A DNA stretch of 64,000 nucleotides from Pseudomonas sp. HN11. Its GTDB lineage: Bacteria > Pseudomonadota > Gammaproteobacteria > Pseudomonadales > Pseudomonadaceae. Positions 16,934 to 26,065 of this stretch are shown here, one piece after another (positions within the stretch are counted from its first letter, which is position 1; each line of letters opens with the position of its first letter). The position numbers and the translations under genes were made by a program. Where the stretch lies: positions 6,209,118 through 6,273,117 of the forward strand of contig NZ_CP089985.1 in NCBI RefSeq assembly GCF_021390155.1, read 5' to 3'. The notes beneath the pieces are model-generated. The model saw nothing but the letters and a program-made list of their open reading frames with translations. It had not been told where the DNA came from and did not search any database.

Positions 16934-18271
16934 ATGAGCCGCCTGTTGATCCGCAACGCCCGCCTGGTGAATGAAGGCCAGACATTCGACGCCGATGTGT
17001 TGGTCGCCAATGGTCGTATCGAAAAGATCGCCAGCAGTATCCAGGACCATAACGCGCCTGTCGCCATCGACGCCCAAGGCCAATGGCTGCTGCCCGGTAT
17101 GATCGATGACCAAGTGCACTTTCGCGAACCTGGCGCGCCGGACAAAGGCAGTTTCTACAGCGAATCCCGCGCAGCAGTGGCCGGCGGCATCACCAGCTTC
17201 ATGGACATGCCCAACACCCGCCCGGCCACCCTCGACCTGGACGCCCTGGCCGACAAAAAGCGCCGCGCTGCCCTGCACTCGGTGGCCAACTATGGATTTC
17301 ATTTCGGCGTGAGCAACGACAACCTCGACACCGTCGCCGCCCTCGACCCGCGCGAGGTGGCTGGGGTCAAAGTCTTCATGGGCGCCTCGACCGGCAATAT
17401 GTTGGTGGATGATCCACGGATCCTGGAGCGCCTGTTTGCCGAAGTCCCCACTATCTTGCTGGCCCATTGCGAACACACGCCAAGCATCCAGGCCAACGAG
17501 CTGCGGCTGCGCGAGCGTTTCGGCGAGCACATCCCCGCCGTCGCCCATCCGCTGATCCGCGATGCCGAGGCGTGCTATCGCTCGTCATCCTTTGCAGTGG
17601 AATTGGCCAAACGCCATGGCACCCGCCTGCACGTACTGCACCTCACCAGCGCCCGTGAACTGGCGCTGTTCGAAGACAAACCCTTGTGCGAAAAACGCAT
17701 CACCGCCGAAGTCTGCCTGCACCACCTGCTGTTCGATGACCGCGACTATCACCGTCTTGGGCACCAGATCAAATGCAACCCGGCAATCAAGACCCGTGCC
17801 GACCGTGACGCCTTGCGCCAAGCCTTGTTGAGTGATCGTCTGGACGTGATTGGCAGTGACCATGCGCCGCATACATGGGCGCAAAAACAATTGGGTTATC
17901 GCGAGGCGCCGTCGGGATTGCCTCTGGTGCAGCACGCGCTGCCGGCATTGTTGGAGTTGGTGGCCGACGGGCTGCTGCCGCTGACCACCCTAGTGGCAAA
18001 AACCAGCCACCGGGTGGCCGACCTGTTCGCCATCCCGGATCGCGGTTATCTACGTGAAGGGTATTGGGCCGACCTGGTGCTGATCAAACCGGAGCCCGAA
18101 GGCAAACACGTCAGCAGCCAGCCGATCCTGGCCCGCTGCGGCTGGACGCCCTTCACCGAGCGCAGCTTTCGCCACAGCGTCAGCACCACCCTGGTTTCCG
18201 GCCACTTGGCCTGGCACAACGGCCAAGTGGTGGACAGTTGCCAGGGCTTGCCTCTGCATTTTCTGCGTTAA
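16934..18271 (+). CDS. Dihydroorotase paralogue (PyrC2/PyrQ type)
   Basis: 445 aa amidohydrolase catalysing carbamoyl-aspartate to dihydroorotate in pyrimidine synthesis. Motifs: GMIDDQVHFREPG (about residue 57), the carboxylated Lys in VKVFMGAST, HCEHTP, VLHLTSA, and the catalytic Asp in GSDHAPHT. In most dihydroorotases the first motif is DxHVH; here the first His is Gln (DQVH), leaving one of the two His ligands. The substitution also occurs in a known dihydroorotase subgroup. Last gene of the Zur operon; it overlaps the convergent DUF3617 gene by 4 bases. Confidence 0.9.
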   Translation: MSRLLIRNARLVNEGQTFDADVLVANGRIEKIASSIQDHNAPVAIDAQGQWLLPGMIDDQVHFREPGAPDKGSFYSESRAAVAGGITSFMDMPNTRPATLDLDALADKKRRAALHSVANYGFHFGVSNDNLDTVAALDPREVAGVKVFMGASTGNMLVDDPRILERLFAEVPTILLAHCEHTPSIQANELRLRERFGEHIPAVAHPLIRDAEACYRSSSFAVELAKRHGTRLHVLHLTSARELALFEDKPLCEKRITAEVCLHHLLFDDRDYHRLGHQIKCNPAIKTRADRDALRQALLSDRLDVIGSDHAPHTWAQKQLGYREAPSGLPLVQHALPALLELVADGLLPLTTLVAKTSHRVADLFAIPDRGYLREGYWADLVLIKPEPEGKHVSSQPILARCGWTPFTERSFRHSVSTTLVSGHLAWHNGQVVDSCQGLPLHFLR

Positions 18272-18789
18272 GCGCGAGGTTTGACCGTTCCGCAATCGTT
18301 GCCCAGCCACTGGGCATGGCTGTCCAGGCTGCCCTTTTGCTGAATACCAGTAGCATTGAAGGTGCCGTTGACGGTGGTGGTGAATTCTTTCTGGCTCTGG
18401 AAAGTAGCGACTCCAGTGCCTTGGGCTTTCGGGCAACTGAAGCGGAACTTCCACTGGTTGCCGGTCTTGTCGGTCACTTCCTGCTTGCAGCCCGACTGCG
18501 GGTCGGTCAGCGGGATCGAATCGGAGGCGACCTGAGCCGGGGTCAGGCACACCTGTACGCCTTTACCGGCCATGGTGATGCCTTGTTTTTCCAGCATGGC
18601 GCGCTGTTCCGGAGTCATCTGTTGCTTGAGCTGACCGAGGATCAGCGACAGGTCCGGCAGGTCCTGATTATCGACTTTCATATTACTAGTGGTCAGTTCC
18701 CACAAGCCCGGCGCCAGCATCTGCGCCTGCGCCGCCACCGGCAGCGACAAACCAATCATCATGGCCAAAGACAGCAGACGAGCATTCAT
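18268..18789 (-). CDS. DUF3617 domain-containing periplasmic protein
   Basis: 173 aa with signal peptide (MNARLLSLAMMIGLSLPVAAQA). The mature start MLAPGLWELTTSNMKV is the DUF3617 hallmark, followed by CLTPAQV, GCKQEV, FRFSCPK and NDCG; the four Cys likely form disulfides. Function unknown. The ATG has an AGGAG ribosome site. Leftward single gene, convergent with pyrC2 and divergent from cardiolipin synthase. Confidence 0.82.
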   Translation of the reverse strand: MNARLLSLAMMIGLSLPVAAQAQMLAPGLWELTTSNMKVDNQDLPDLSLILGQLKQQMTPEQRAMLEKQGITMAGKGVQVCLTPAQVASDSIPLTDPQSGCKQEVTDKTGNQWKFRFSCPKAQGTGVATFQSQKEFTTTVNGTFNATGIQQKGSLDSHAQWLGNDCGTVKPRA

Positions 18790-18920
18790 CGGGTAACTCC
18801 TGGGTAATGTTGGGCGTTAGACGCCGCAAAGGTGCCAGGGTTGCACGGCAAATAAAATAGCGACATTCCTGACCAGACATGGTCTGTTAGGCACTTGGAT
18901 TGCCTGGAGTTACGTCGTCC

Positions 18921-20360
18921 ATGGATTTCTTTGGCCCGCACCTGCTCGCCTATTTCATCGCCACGCTGCATTTTCTGGGGACCCTCGCCGCGATCCACGC
19001 GGTGCTGACCGTCAGGACCGCCCAAGGCTCGATCGCCTGGGCCTTGTCGCTGATGTTCATGCCTTACCTCACCCTGATACCCTACCTGATCTTCGGTCGC
19101 AGCACGTTCGATGCTTATATCCAGGCGCGTCGCCAGGCCAACCAGGAAATGCACAAGGCGATCACCGCATTGAACTGGCGCCCGTGGGTCGAGGAAGCCC
19201 TCGCCGCGCGTAGTTCCAATGCGTACGCCTCTCTGCGCGCCATGCCCAAACTGGGGCGCATGCCGTGCCTGGCGAACAATGAAGTACGCCTGTTAGTCAA
19301 CGGCGAGGCCACCTTCAGCGCAATCTTCGAGGCCATTCGCAGCGCGAGGACCGCCGTACTCTTGCAATTCTTCATCATTCATGACGACGAACTCGGCCGG
19401 CAACTGCACGCCTTGCTGAAAGAAAAAGCCGCCCAAGGCGTCGCCATCTACGTGTTGTACGACCGCATTGGCAGCCACGCCCTGCCCCATCGCTACGTAC
19501 AGTCGTTACGTGAAGCCGGCGTGCATATCAAGGCGTTTGCTACCCGCAGCGGCTGGCTCAATCGCTTCCAGGTCAACTTCCGCAACCACCGCAAGATTGT
19601 GGTGGTGGACGGCGTCACCGGTTTTGTGGGCGGGCATAACGTCGGGGATGAATACCTAGGCAAGAAGCCACCACTGGCGCCGTGGCGCGATACTCATGTC
19701 CAGGTCGTGGGCCCTGTGGTGGCGTGCTTGCAGGAGTCGTTTGCCGAAGACTGGTTCTGGGCCGCGCGCGAGTTGCCGCCGCTGATCCTGCCGGATGCCT
19801 ACCCCGAGGACGGCGTGCTCTGCCAGTTGCTCGCCAGCGGCCCGGCCGACCCGTATGAAACATGCTCGCTGTTTTTTGTCGAAGCCATTCACGCAGCAAC
19901 CGAACGCGTATGGATCACCAGCCCGTATTTCGTCCCCGACGAGGCCGTATTCGCCGCCCTGCGCCTGGCGGTTTTGCGCGGTGTCGATGTGCGCCTGCTG
20001 CTGCCGTCACGCCCGGATCACCGCATTGTCTACGCCGCCTCCAGCCTTTACGCTATCGAAGCGGTGCGGGCTGGCGTGCGGGTGTTCCGGTATACGCCGG
20101 GCTTTTTGCATCAGAAGGTGGTGCTGGTGGACAGCGAAATCAGCGCCATCGGCAGTGCGAACATGGACAACCGTTCGTTCCGGCTGAATTTCGAAGTGAT
20201 GCTGCTGACGGTCGACGAGGCCTTCGCCAAGGAAGTGGAACACATGCTGCTGGACGACTTCGCCCTGGCCCATGAAGTCAGCCAAGAAGAAAGCCGCGAA
20301 ACCCGCCGCCTTCAACAATTGGGCATGCGGGTCGCGCGGCTTATTTCTCCGATTCTTTAG
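18921..20360 (+). CDS. cls: Cardiolipin synthase
   Basis: 479 aa. It joins two phosphatidylglycerol molecules to give cardiolipin at the inner membrane. Two N-terminal membrane helices ([16 protein letters not shown] and [20 protein letters not shown]) precede two phospholipase D domains with HKD motifs NHRKIVVVD (about residue 222) and LHQKVVLVD (about 397). The start at 18921 gives the usual N-terminus; GTG/ATG codons further upstream add only seven residues. Confidence 0.95.
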   Translation: MDFFGPHLLAYFIATLHFLGTLAAIHAVLTVRTAQGSIAWALSLMFMPYLTLIPYLIFGRSTFDAYIQARRQANQEMHKAITALNWRPWVEEALAARSSNAYASLRAMPKLGRMPCLANNEVRLLVNGEATFSAIFEAIRSARTAVLLQFFIIHDDELGRQLHALLKEKAAQGVAIYVLYDRIGSHALPHRYVQSLREAGVHIKAFATRSGWLNRFQVNFRNHRKIVVVDGVTGFVGGHNVGDEYLGKKPPLAPWRDTHVQVVGPVVACLQESFAEDWFWAARELPPLILPDAYPEDGVLCQLLASGPADPYETCSLFFVEAIHAATERVWITSPYFVPDEAVFAALRLAVLRGVDVRLLLPSRPDHRIVYAASSLYAIEAVRAGVRVFRYTPGFLHQKVVLVDSEISAIGSANMDNRSFRLNFEVMLLTVDEAFAKEVEHMLLDDFALAHEVSQEESRETRRLQQLGMRVARLISPIL

Positions 20361-20435
20361 CTCGACGGCCGGCGCAGAAGCACTGGCATGCTGGACTAAG
20401 CTTCACAGCGTCACATCCGACAAGTGAGGTCCATC

Positions 20436-20855
20436 ATGAATACAGTACCCACCCTGCAGGTGGAAATCGGCAAACCAACCTACATCCTGCATCTGCATTA
20501 TAAAGTACTTTACCCCGACAAACCGTTTGAGCGTGCAGCTGTTTATCTTTACGACAACGGCATATACCTGATCCTTTCACCGGGCGAACACCACTGGGGC
20601 GTATTCGTTATCATTGGTGATATGAACGAGCCGACCTGGGGAATGAGCTTTATTTCACTGCCATCCGATGACTGGGGTAAAAACCTGGCCCGGCATGACC
20701 TGTCGTTCAGACAAACCAGCAATACATTTACCCAGCAACTGTACATCCAAGATGATCAGGATCCAGCGAAACAGCATGGAACGTTTGAGCGCTTCCCTAA
20801 CAGCGTGGTCGATCCGACCACGCTGAGGTGGTACAACATCCCTCAACCAAAGTAG
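20436..20855 (+). CDS. Hypothetical protein
   Basis: 139 aa, no signal peptide or membrane helix. Aromatic-rich, beta-like (YILHLHYKVLYPDKPFE, HHWGVFVIIGDMNEPTWG). I do not recognise the family. The ATG at 20436 follows GAGG by 6 bases, so translation is well supported. Base composition is more AT-rich than the neighbouring cls and methyltransferase genes, hinting at later acquisition. The last 13 bases overlap the 3' end of the convergent methyltransferase gene. Confidence 0.7.
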   Translation: MNTVPTLQVEIGKPTYILHLHYKVLYPDKPFERAAVYLYDNGIYLILSPGEHHWGVFVIIGDMNEPTWGMSFISLPSDDWGKNLARHDLSFRQTSNTFTQQLYIQDDQDPAKQHGTFERFPNSVVDPTTLRWYNIPQPK

Positions 20856-22030
20856 ATATCACTGCGGGTCCAAGGCAGTTCATGGCTGCCATCTGCATGG
20901 GGCTTGGTTGCAAGAATTTGATGCAGATTTATCCAGCCCCGCGCAAACGCATACGCGCAACCGGCCAGGTACAACCGCCAGATACGTAACGCTTGCTCCG
21001 GCACCATCTTCGCTGCCGCTTCCAGATTGTCTTCCAGGCGCTCGCTCCAATGGTCCAGGGTGCGCGCGTAATGCAGGCGCAGGCTTTCGACGTCGACCAC
21101 TTCCAGCCCGACTTCACTGATTTCAGCAGTCATCATCGCCAAGTGCGGCAGTTCGCCATTGGGAAACACATAGCGCTCGATAAAATCCCCGGCGCCACGC
21201 CCCACAGGGCGGCCATCTGTGTGCTTGGCGGTAATGCCGTGGTTCATCACCAGGCCGCCTTCGCGCACCGCGCCAAACAGCGTCTTGCAGTACTGCGCCA
21301 GGTTGGCATGGCCGACGTGTTCAAACATGCCCACGCTGACCACTTTGTCGAAACGGCCGTCTTGTGGCAGGTCACGGTAGTCGAGCAATTGCAGGTCTAC
21401 CTGATCTTCCAGGCCTTCGGCTTTCACCCGTTCGCGTGCCAATGCCAACTGCTCTTTGCTCAGGGTGATGCCAAATACTTTGACCCCGAACTCCCGCGCG
21501 GCAAACCGCGCCAGTCCACCCCAGCCACAGCCTACATCGAGCAAATATTCGCCCGGCTGCAACCGCAACTTGCGGCACAGGTGGCGAAATTTGTCTTGTT
21601 GAGCCTGGTCGATGGATTCGCTGCCGGTTTCGAAATAACCGCAGGAGTACGCCATGTCCTGGTCCAGCCACAGCTGGTAGAACTCGTTGGACAGGTCGTA
21701 ATGATAGGAAATGGCCGCGGCGTCGGTGGCCTTGTCGTGGATCGAGCGCACCGGACGACTCCCCTCGTCGTCTTCGATCAGAGCGTGACTCAACTCATCA
21801 CATACCCGGATGACCTCGGAGATGGAGCCTTCCAGCTCCAGTTTGCCCTCGACGAAGGCTTCGCCCAGTGAATCGAGCGTTGGATGGGTCAGCTTGGTCA
21901 CGACCGTGGGGTCCTTCACCACGATGGTCACACTGGGCTCTGGGCCCAAGTTGAATTCATGGCCGTCCCAGAGTCGCAGACGCAGCGGTAGCTGAAGATT
22001 CTGTAAGGCCGGTGGAAGTTGCGCGAGCAT
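20843..22030 (-). CDS. Cyclopropane-fatty-acid synthase family methyltransferase
   Basis: 395 aa. SAM-binding motif LLDVGCGWGGLARFA at about residues 166-180, preceded by AISYHYDLSNEFYQLWLDQDMAYSCGYF, the CFA/mycolic acid methylase signature, and EHVGHANL. The family methylates unsaturated acyl chains of membrane phospholipids. Pseudomonas also has a main cfaB-type enzyme, so this paralogue may have another lipid substrate. The gene is alone on the minus strand. Confidence 0.88.
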   Translation of the reverse strand: MLAQLPPALQNLQLPLRLRLWDGHEFNLGPEPSVTIVVKDPTVVTKLTHPTLDSLGEAFVEGKLELEGSISEVIRVCDELSHALIEDDEGSRPVRSIHDKATDAAAISYHYDLSNEFYQLWLDQDMAYSCGYFETGSESIDQAQQDKFRHLCRKLRLQPGEYLLDVGCGWGGLARFAAREFGVKVFGITLSKEQLALARERVKAEGLEDQVDLQLLDYRDLPQDGRFDKVVSVGMFEHVGHANLAQYCKTLFGAVREGGLVMNHGITAKHTDGRPVGRGAGDFIERYVFPNGELPHLAMMTAEISEVGLEVVDVESLRLHYARTLDHWSERLEDNLEAAAKMVPEQALRIWRLYLAGCAYAFARGWINLHQILATKPHADGSHELPWTRSDIYFG

Positions 22031-22117
22031 GAGTTGTCCCCCCTTGTTTCAGACGTCTGAGGTGAGGTTAGACCATCCGAAGACAAAGTAGGAGGCTATC
22101 GATTTAATAGCGTTCTT

Positions 22118-22906
22118 CTATGGGGCTCGGCGCTCGAGCAAACCGTCTTGGACCCACTGTTTAAGCCATGTGACAGCCTGCAGTGGCGCACCCTCTGCAT
22201 AAGTGACTGCCAACGCCGCACACAGTTCGGCAAAGCTCCAACCGGTCGTCACCATGCCTGCCAGCGCATACGCCTCTGCCGACTCAAGGCTACGGTAATG
22301 GCAGACATTCTGATGGCGCCACACCAGGCACGTCTGCGCCGGGGCCAGTGCATGGCTGTCGGGGAAGTCGGATTCATCCTTGCTGGCACGCCAGATCGCT
22401 ACGCTGTTGAATCGGCACAGCAGCTCTTGCACCGTCGGCGCCAGGCAAACCTGCAACACCGGCCACGCCTGCGGCGGCAGCGATGCCATATCGTTCAGCG
22501 TCAGCGGTTGGCCCCGCGGTGCATCAAATGCCAGGGTAAACGACCATTCCAAACGCGCCAGCTCCGCCAATGGCGCACCCTGCTCAGCCACCAGATGCTC
22601 AAGGATAAACGCCGGGAAACGCTCGCCCAGCCAACGCAGGCTGTAATGAGCCGAGGGGTAGCGCCGCAGGTAGGCCTCGGTCAACGCGGCAAATTCTTCA
22701 TCACCCAGCCAATAAAGGGTGGCGCTGAAGTCATGCCGCAAGACTTCCTGCAACCGTGAAAGATAGGCGTTGTGGTAAATCGCCAGGCCCGTGTCCACAT
22801 CCAGCGTCGGCCCGCCTAATAGAGTGGCGGCAAAAACACTGTTGGGCACTGCCGTGTCGGCTAACAAGTGCTGTTCGAAAGCCAACTGCCAATCGATCAG
22901 GCGCAT
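22118..22906 (-). CDS. DUF2063 protein, MNIO partner (BufC/HvfC-like)
   Basis: 262 aa. The N-terminal DUF2063 region shows GLAIYHNAYLSRLQEVLRHD, LYWLGDEEFAALTEAYL and YSLRWLGERFPAFI. Members act with DUF692 (MNIO) enzymes, binding the precursor peptide so that its cysteines can be modified. It overlaps the MNIO gene by 10 bases and is the third gene of bufA-bufB-bufC on the minus strand. Alternative name: putative DNA-binding domain protein, an older family label without good support. Confidence 0.85.
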   Translation of the reverse strand: MRLIDWQLAFEQHLLADTAVPNSVFAATLLGGPTLDVDTGLAIYHNAYLSRLQEVLRHDFSATLYWLGDEEFAALTEAYLRRYPSAHYSLRWLGERFPAFILEHLVAEQGAPLAELARLEWSFTLAFDAPRGQPLTLNDMASLPPQAWPVLQVCLAPTVQELLCRFNSVAIWRASKDESDFPDSHALAPAQTCLVWRHQNVCHYRSLESAEAYALAGMVTTGWSFAELCAALAVTYAEGAPLQAVTWLKQWVQDGLLERRAP

Positions 22907-23742
22907 AACGGCCTCCTGGCCAGGGCCGTCCTGCCCAGTTCGCGGGCCTTGCTCAGTTCAGTGAGCAACTCTTCAAAAGGTGGGAAATGGTCGTCCCGCT
23001 CCAGTAGCGTCGACACCGGCCCCAGATGCTCAAGCGTTTGTTGATAAAGCACCCACACCGGATCGCACACGGGATGGTCATGGGTGTCGACCACGTAATC
23101 GCCGTAATCCATATGCCCCGCCAGATGCAGTTGGCGGATGCTTTCCGGTGGCAGGTTGCGGATAAACGTCCAGGCATCGAAGCCATGGTTGCGCGAGCTG
23201 ACATACACATTGTTGACGTCCAGCAACAACTGGCAGCCTGACAGATGGGTCAGGGCATTGAGGAATTCCCACTCAGTGAATTCGTCCGCCTTCGAGCGCA
23301 CATAACTGGAGACGTTTTCCAGCACCAGCGGGCGTTGCAGCACGTCTTGCACTTGGCGGACACGGGCGGCCACGTGGTAGAGGCTTTCTTCGGTATAAGG
23401 CAGTGGCAGCAGGTCATGCAACTGGTGGGCGCTGCCACGGCTCCAGCACAGATGATCGGAAATCCACGACGGCTGGATACGCTCGGCGAGCTGTTTGATT
23501 TGTTTCAGGTAATCGGTATCAAGGGCATGGGGCCCACCGATGGACAGGGATACACCGTGCATCACCAAGGGATAGCGCTCGGCTATCGCATCCAGGTAAT
23601 ACAAGGCTTTACCGCCCTGGATCAAGTAATTCTCGGAGATCACTTCGAACCAATCCACGCCTGGCGATTGTTCAAGGATCTGCTGATAGTACTCACTGCG
23701 TAAACCCAGGCCGTAACCGAGGCTCGGAACAGAGGTAGGCAT
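22897..23742 (-). CDS. MNIO family enzyme (DUF692, BufB/HvfB-like)
   Basis: 281 aa TIM barrel of the multinuclear non-haem iron oxidase family, which modifies Cys in ribosomal peptides. Visible conserved parts: GYGLGLRSEYYQQIL, FEVISENYL, MHGVSLSIGG (His), SDHLCW, LENVSSY (Glu), LLLDVNNVYVSSRNHGFD (Asp, Asn, His), HLAGHMDYG, DTHDHPV. These carboxylates and histidines are the expected iron ligands. The start at 23742 has AGGAG 6 bases upstream; a longer in-frame extension is repetitive and antisense to the precursor region, so it was rejected. Confidence 0.92.
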   Translation of the reverse strand: MPTSVPSLGYGLGLRSEYYQQILEQSPGVDWFEVISENYLIQGGKALYYLDAIAERYPLVMHGVSLSIGGPHALDTDYLKQIKQLAERIQPSWISDHLCWSRGSAHQLHDLLPLPYTEESLYHVAARVRQVQDVLQRPLVLENVSSYVRSKADEFTEWEFLNALTHLSGCQLLLDVNNVYVSSRNHGFDAWTFIRNLPPESIRQLHLAGHMDYGDYVVDTHDHPVCDPVWVLYQQTLEHLGPVSTLLERDDHFPPFEELLTELSKARELGRTALARRPLCA

Positions 23743-23807
23743 AAGACACTCCTGGGAAAGTGTCCGCAGCGGTGGGGGCGACCGCTGCGGGTGCACTCGT
23801 TTGTCGG

Positions 23808-24062
23808 TTACTCGCCGACTGTACCGCCAGCCTTGGTGCACGCATCGGCACTGGCCATCGCCTTGAAGCCTTGGCCTTTGCAAGAACCTTGGCCTTTGCA
23901 GGCGTGGTCCTTGGTTTTGCAGTCGTTCTGGCCTTTGCAAGCGTTGATGCCGTAGCAGTGAACCGCTGTGTCAGCGGCTTGAACCTGAGTGACAACACCG
24001 GCAAACATGGTAGCGGCGGCCATTGCGAGAGCGGCACCAGCAGCAGCGGATTTGATGTTCAT
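23808..24062 (-). CDS. Bufferin-like RiPP precursor (BufA family)
   Basis: 84 aa. A typical signal peptide (MNIKSAAAGAALAMAAATMF ... QVQA) is followed by a Cys-repeat core: HCYGINACKGQNDCKT, then ACKGQGSCKGQGF, then DACTKAGG, six Cys in all with CKGQ three times. Precursors of this kind are secreted and, after Cys modification by MNIO enzymes, bind copper or other metals. The ATG 24062 has GAGGA 8 bases upstream; ATG 24077 is less likely. The MNIO gene begins 65 bases downstream on the same strand. Confidence 0.87.
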   Translation of the reverse strand: MNIKSAAAGAALAMAAATMFAGVVTQVQAADTAVHCYGINACKGQNDCKTKDHACKGQGSCKGQGFKAMASADACTKAGGTVGE

Positions 24063-24178
24063 TGTTGTATTCCTCATGATCGTAGGGGTGTCGGTCTGAA
24101 CGGATTGTCCAGTCTCGACACACCACTAGAGTGAGGTCCCTGCGCCGCGTTACAGCCCTGAGCAAATATTCCTGAAAA

Positions 24179-26065
24179 TTATTCTTCGAGCTTCAAAAGC
24201 GGTTCTTGAAAACGCAGCAAACGCCCGGCATTGCCCAGTACCAGCAAGGTGCTGAGGTTATGCAACACCGCTGCAATCATGGCGCCCGCCGCGCCCAACC
24301 AACCGAACGCGGCGAACACGACAATGGCCAGGGTCCAACCCAGGCCGATGATCACGTTCACCTGCAAGGTCTGCCGGCACTGGCGACTCAAACGCACACA
24401 GGTGCCCAGACGCCGCAAGTCACTGCCGATCAACACCACATCAGCTGATGCCAAGGCAATATCTGCCCCGCCCGCGCCCATGGCCACGCCGACCACACCC
24501 GCCTTGAGCGCCAAGGAGTCGTTGATGCCGTCGCCCACCACCATCGGGCGGAAGCCGCTGCCAATTTCTCCCAACACGCGGTTGAGCTTGTCTTCGGGCA
24601 AGGCCTGGGCTTCGACATCGCTGATGCCTACCTCCAGCGCCAGGCTGGTGGCCACGCTTTGACGATCACCGGTAAGCAGCAGTTGGCGACCGAGACCGAG
24701 ATCGCGCAGTTCTTGCAGCGCCTGGCGTGCCTCCGGCTTGACACTGTCGGCCAGCAGCAACCAGGCGAGGAATTGCCCATTCAGCGCAAGCCCCGCGATG
24801 GGGCCATCGTGGTTCGGTACAGAGGTGGTGACGATGCCCAGTTGCTCGAACAATTCCGGGCGCCCCAAGGCCGCTTCGCCCTGATCGGTCTGCGCCACGA
24901 CGCCCAGCCCCTGACGCTCACGAATGGCCGTCAACGCCAGCAGTTGCTCCTGCGTGGCCAAACCCGCCAACGCCCGACTGACCGGATGGCTACTCGCTGA
25001 GCCCAGGCTGGCCGCCAGATTCAGCAGCCCCTGCCGATCCGGCGCAGTGGTCTCGATGGATTGCAGGCGCAAGGTGCCGAAGGTCAGCGTTCCAGTCTTG
25101 TCGACCACCAATGAAGTCAGGTCGGCCAGCTCCTCCAGAAACGCCGAGCTGCGAATCAGAATCCCATGCCGCGCCGCGACTGCTATCCCGGCGATCGCCG
25201 TGGCCGGTGCCGACAGCACCAGCGCGCATGGGCACGCGGCCACCAGCACGGCGAGCATCGCCTGGGGGTCGTTGGTCACAAACCAGGTCACCGCCGCCAG
25301 CAACAATACCAACACCATATAGCTGCCGGCATAGCGTTCCAGCAGCCGTGTGATCGGTGGCTTGGAGCGCTCGGCGTTCTGCATCAGCGCGATGACTTTG
25401 CCCAAGGTGGATTCGTTACCCGTGCGGGTCACTTGCAGACGCAGCAGGCCATCAAGGTTGATCGCCCCGCCAAACACCTGCATGCCCACACTGGCTTCCA
25501 ACGGCACCGACTCACCGGTAATCGGCGCCGTGTCCAGGCTCGCCTGGCCCGACAGCACCACGCCGTCAGCCGGCACGCGGTCACCGGCACGCACCTCGAC
25601 CACATCACCGGTGTTCAGCGTGCCGTTATCCACCTCAACAATGCTGCCGTCAGCCTGCACCAGACGCGCATGGCTGCGCGTCAGCTTGCCCAACGCGTGG
25701 ATGGCTTCCTGGGAACCGATCACGCTGCGCTCTTCCAGCACGTGACCGAAGATCATGATAATCGGCAGCAACGCCGCAGTCAGTAGATCCCCTGTGGCCC
25801 AGGCACCGAGCATGGCCAGGGCGATCAGTTGGTCGGTGATGCCATGCAGGCTGGGAAACCGCAGGCTGTACCAGGCCGAACGCATCACTGGCACGGCCAC
25901 CAGCAACGACGCGACGCCCAGCAGCAGTTGGCTCACACCGATCTGGTCCGGCGCCAGCCAACGCCATACCAGCCCCAGTACCAACAAACCCAAAGCCAAC
26001 ATGGCCAGGGTCAATTGCCGGGCAGCGCTGCGCTGTTCGGCTGAGGTCAGCATGGGTGCGCTCAT
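24179..26065 (-). CDS. Heavy-metal P1B-type ATPase
   Basis: 628 aa. Membrane helices at about 17-75 and 80-115, actuator TGES, the metal-translocating CPC (ACPCALVLSAP, about residue 277), phosphorylation motif DKTGTLT (about 321) and GDGINDSLALKAG. There is no N-terminal HMA or His-rich metal-binding domain, which is short for the family. In the last helix the motif is HNLSTLLVLGNA, not the HD/HDGST of zinc exporters such as ZntA, so the metal is uncertain. Overlaps the preceding SPFH gene by ATGA; fourth and last gene of that operon. Confidence 0.9.
   Translation of the reverse strand: MSAPMLTSAEQRSAARQLTLAMLALGLLVLGLVWRWLAPDQIGVSQLLLGVASLLVAVPVMRSAWYSLRFPSLHGITDQLIALAMLGAWATGDLLTAALLPIIMIFGHVLEERSVIGSQEAIHALGKLTRSHARLVQADGSIVEVDNGTLNTGDVVEVRAGDRVPADGVVLSGQASLDTAPITGESVPLEASVGMQVFGGAINLDGLLRLQVTRTGNESTLGKVIALMQNAERSKPPITRLLERYAGSYMVLVLLLAAVTWFVTNDPQAMLAVLVAACPCALVLSAPATAIAGIAVAARHGILIRSSAFLEELADLTSLVVDKTGTLTFGTLRLQSIETTAPDRQGLLNLAASLGSASSHPVSRALAGLATQEQLLALTAIRERQGLGVVAQTDQGEAALGRPELFEQLGIVTTSVPNHDGPIAGLALNGQFLAWLLLADSVKPEARQALQELRDLGLGRQLLLTGDRQSVATSLALEVGISDVEAQALPEDKLNRVLGEIGSGFRPMVVGDGINDSLALKAGVVGVAMGAGGADIALASADVVLIGSDLRRLGTCVRLSRQCRQTLQVNVIIGLGWTLAIVVFAAFGWLGAAGAMIAAVLHNLSTLLVLGNAGRLLRFQEPLLKLEE

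Noticed and set aside
23743..23940. N-terminal extension of the MNIO enzyme
   Set aside because: Would read through the bufA core in another frame; the ATG at 23742 with AGGAG is the clear start.
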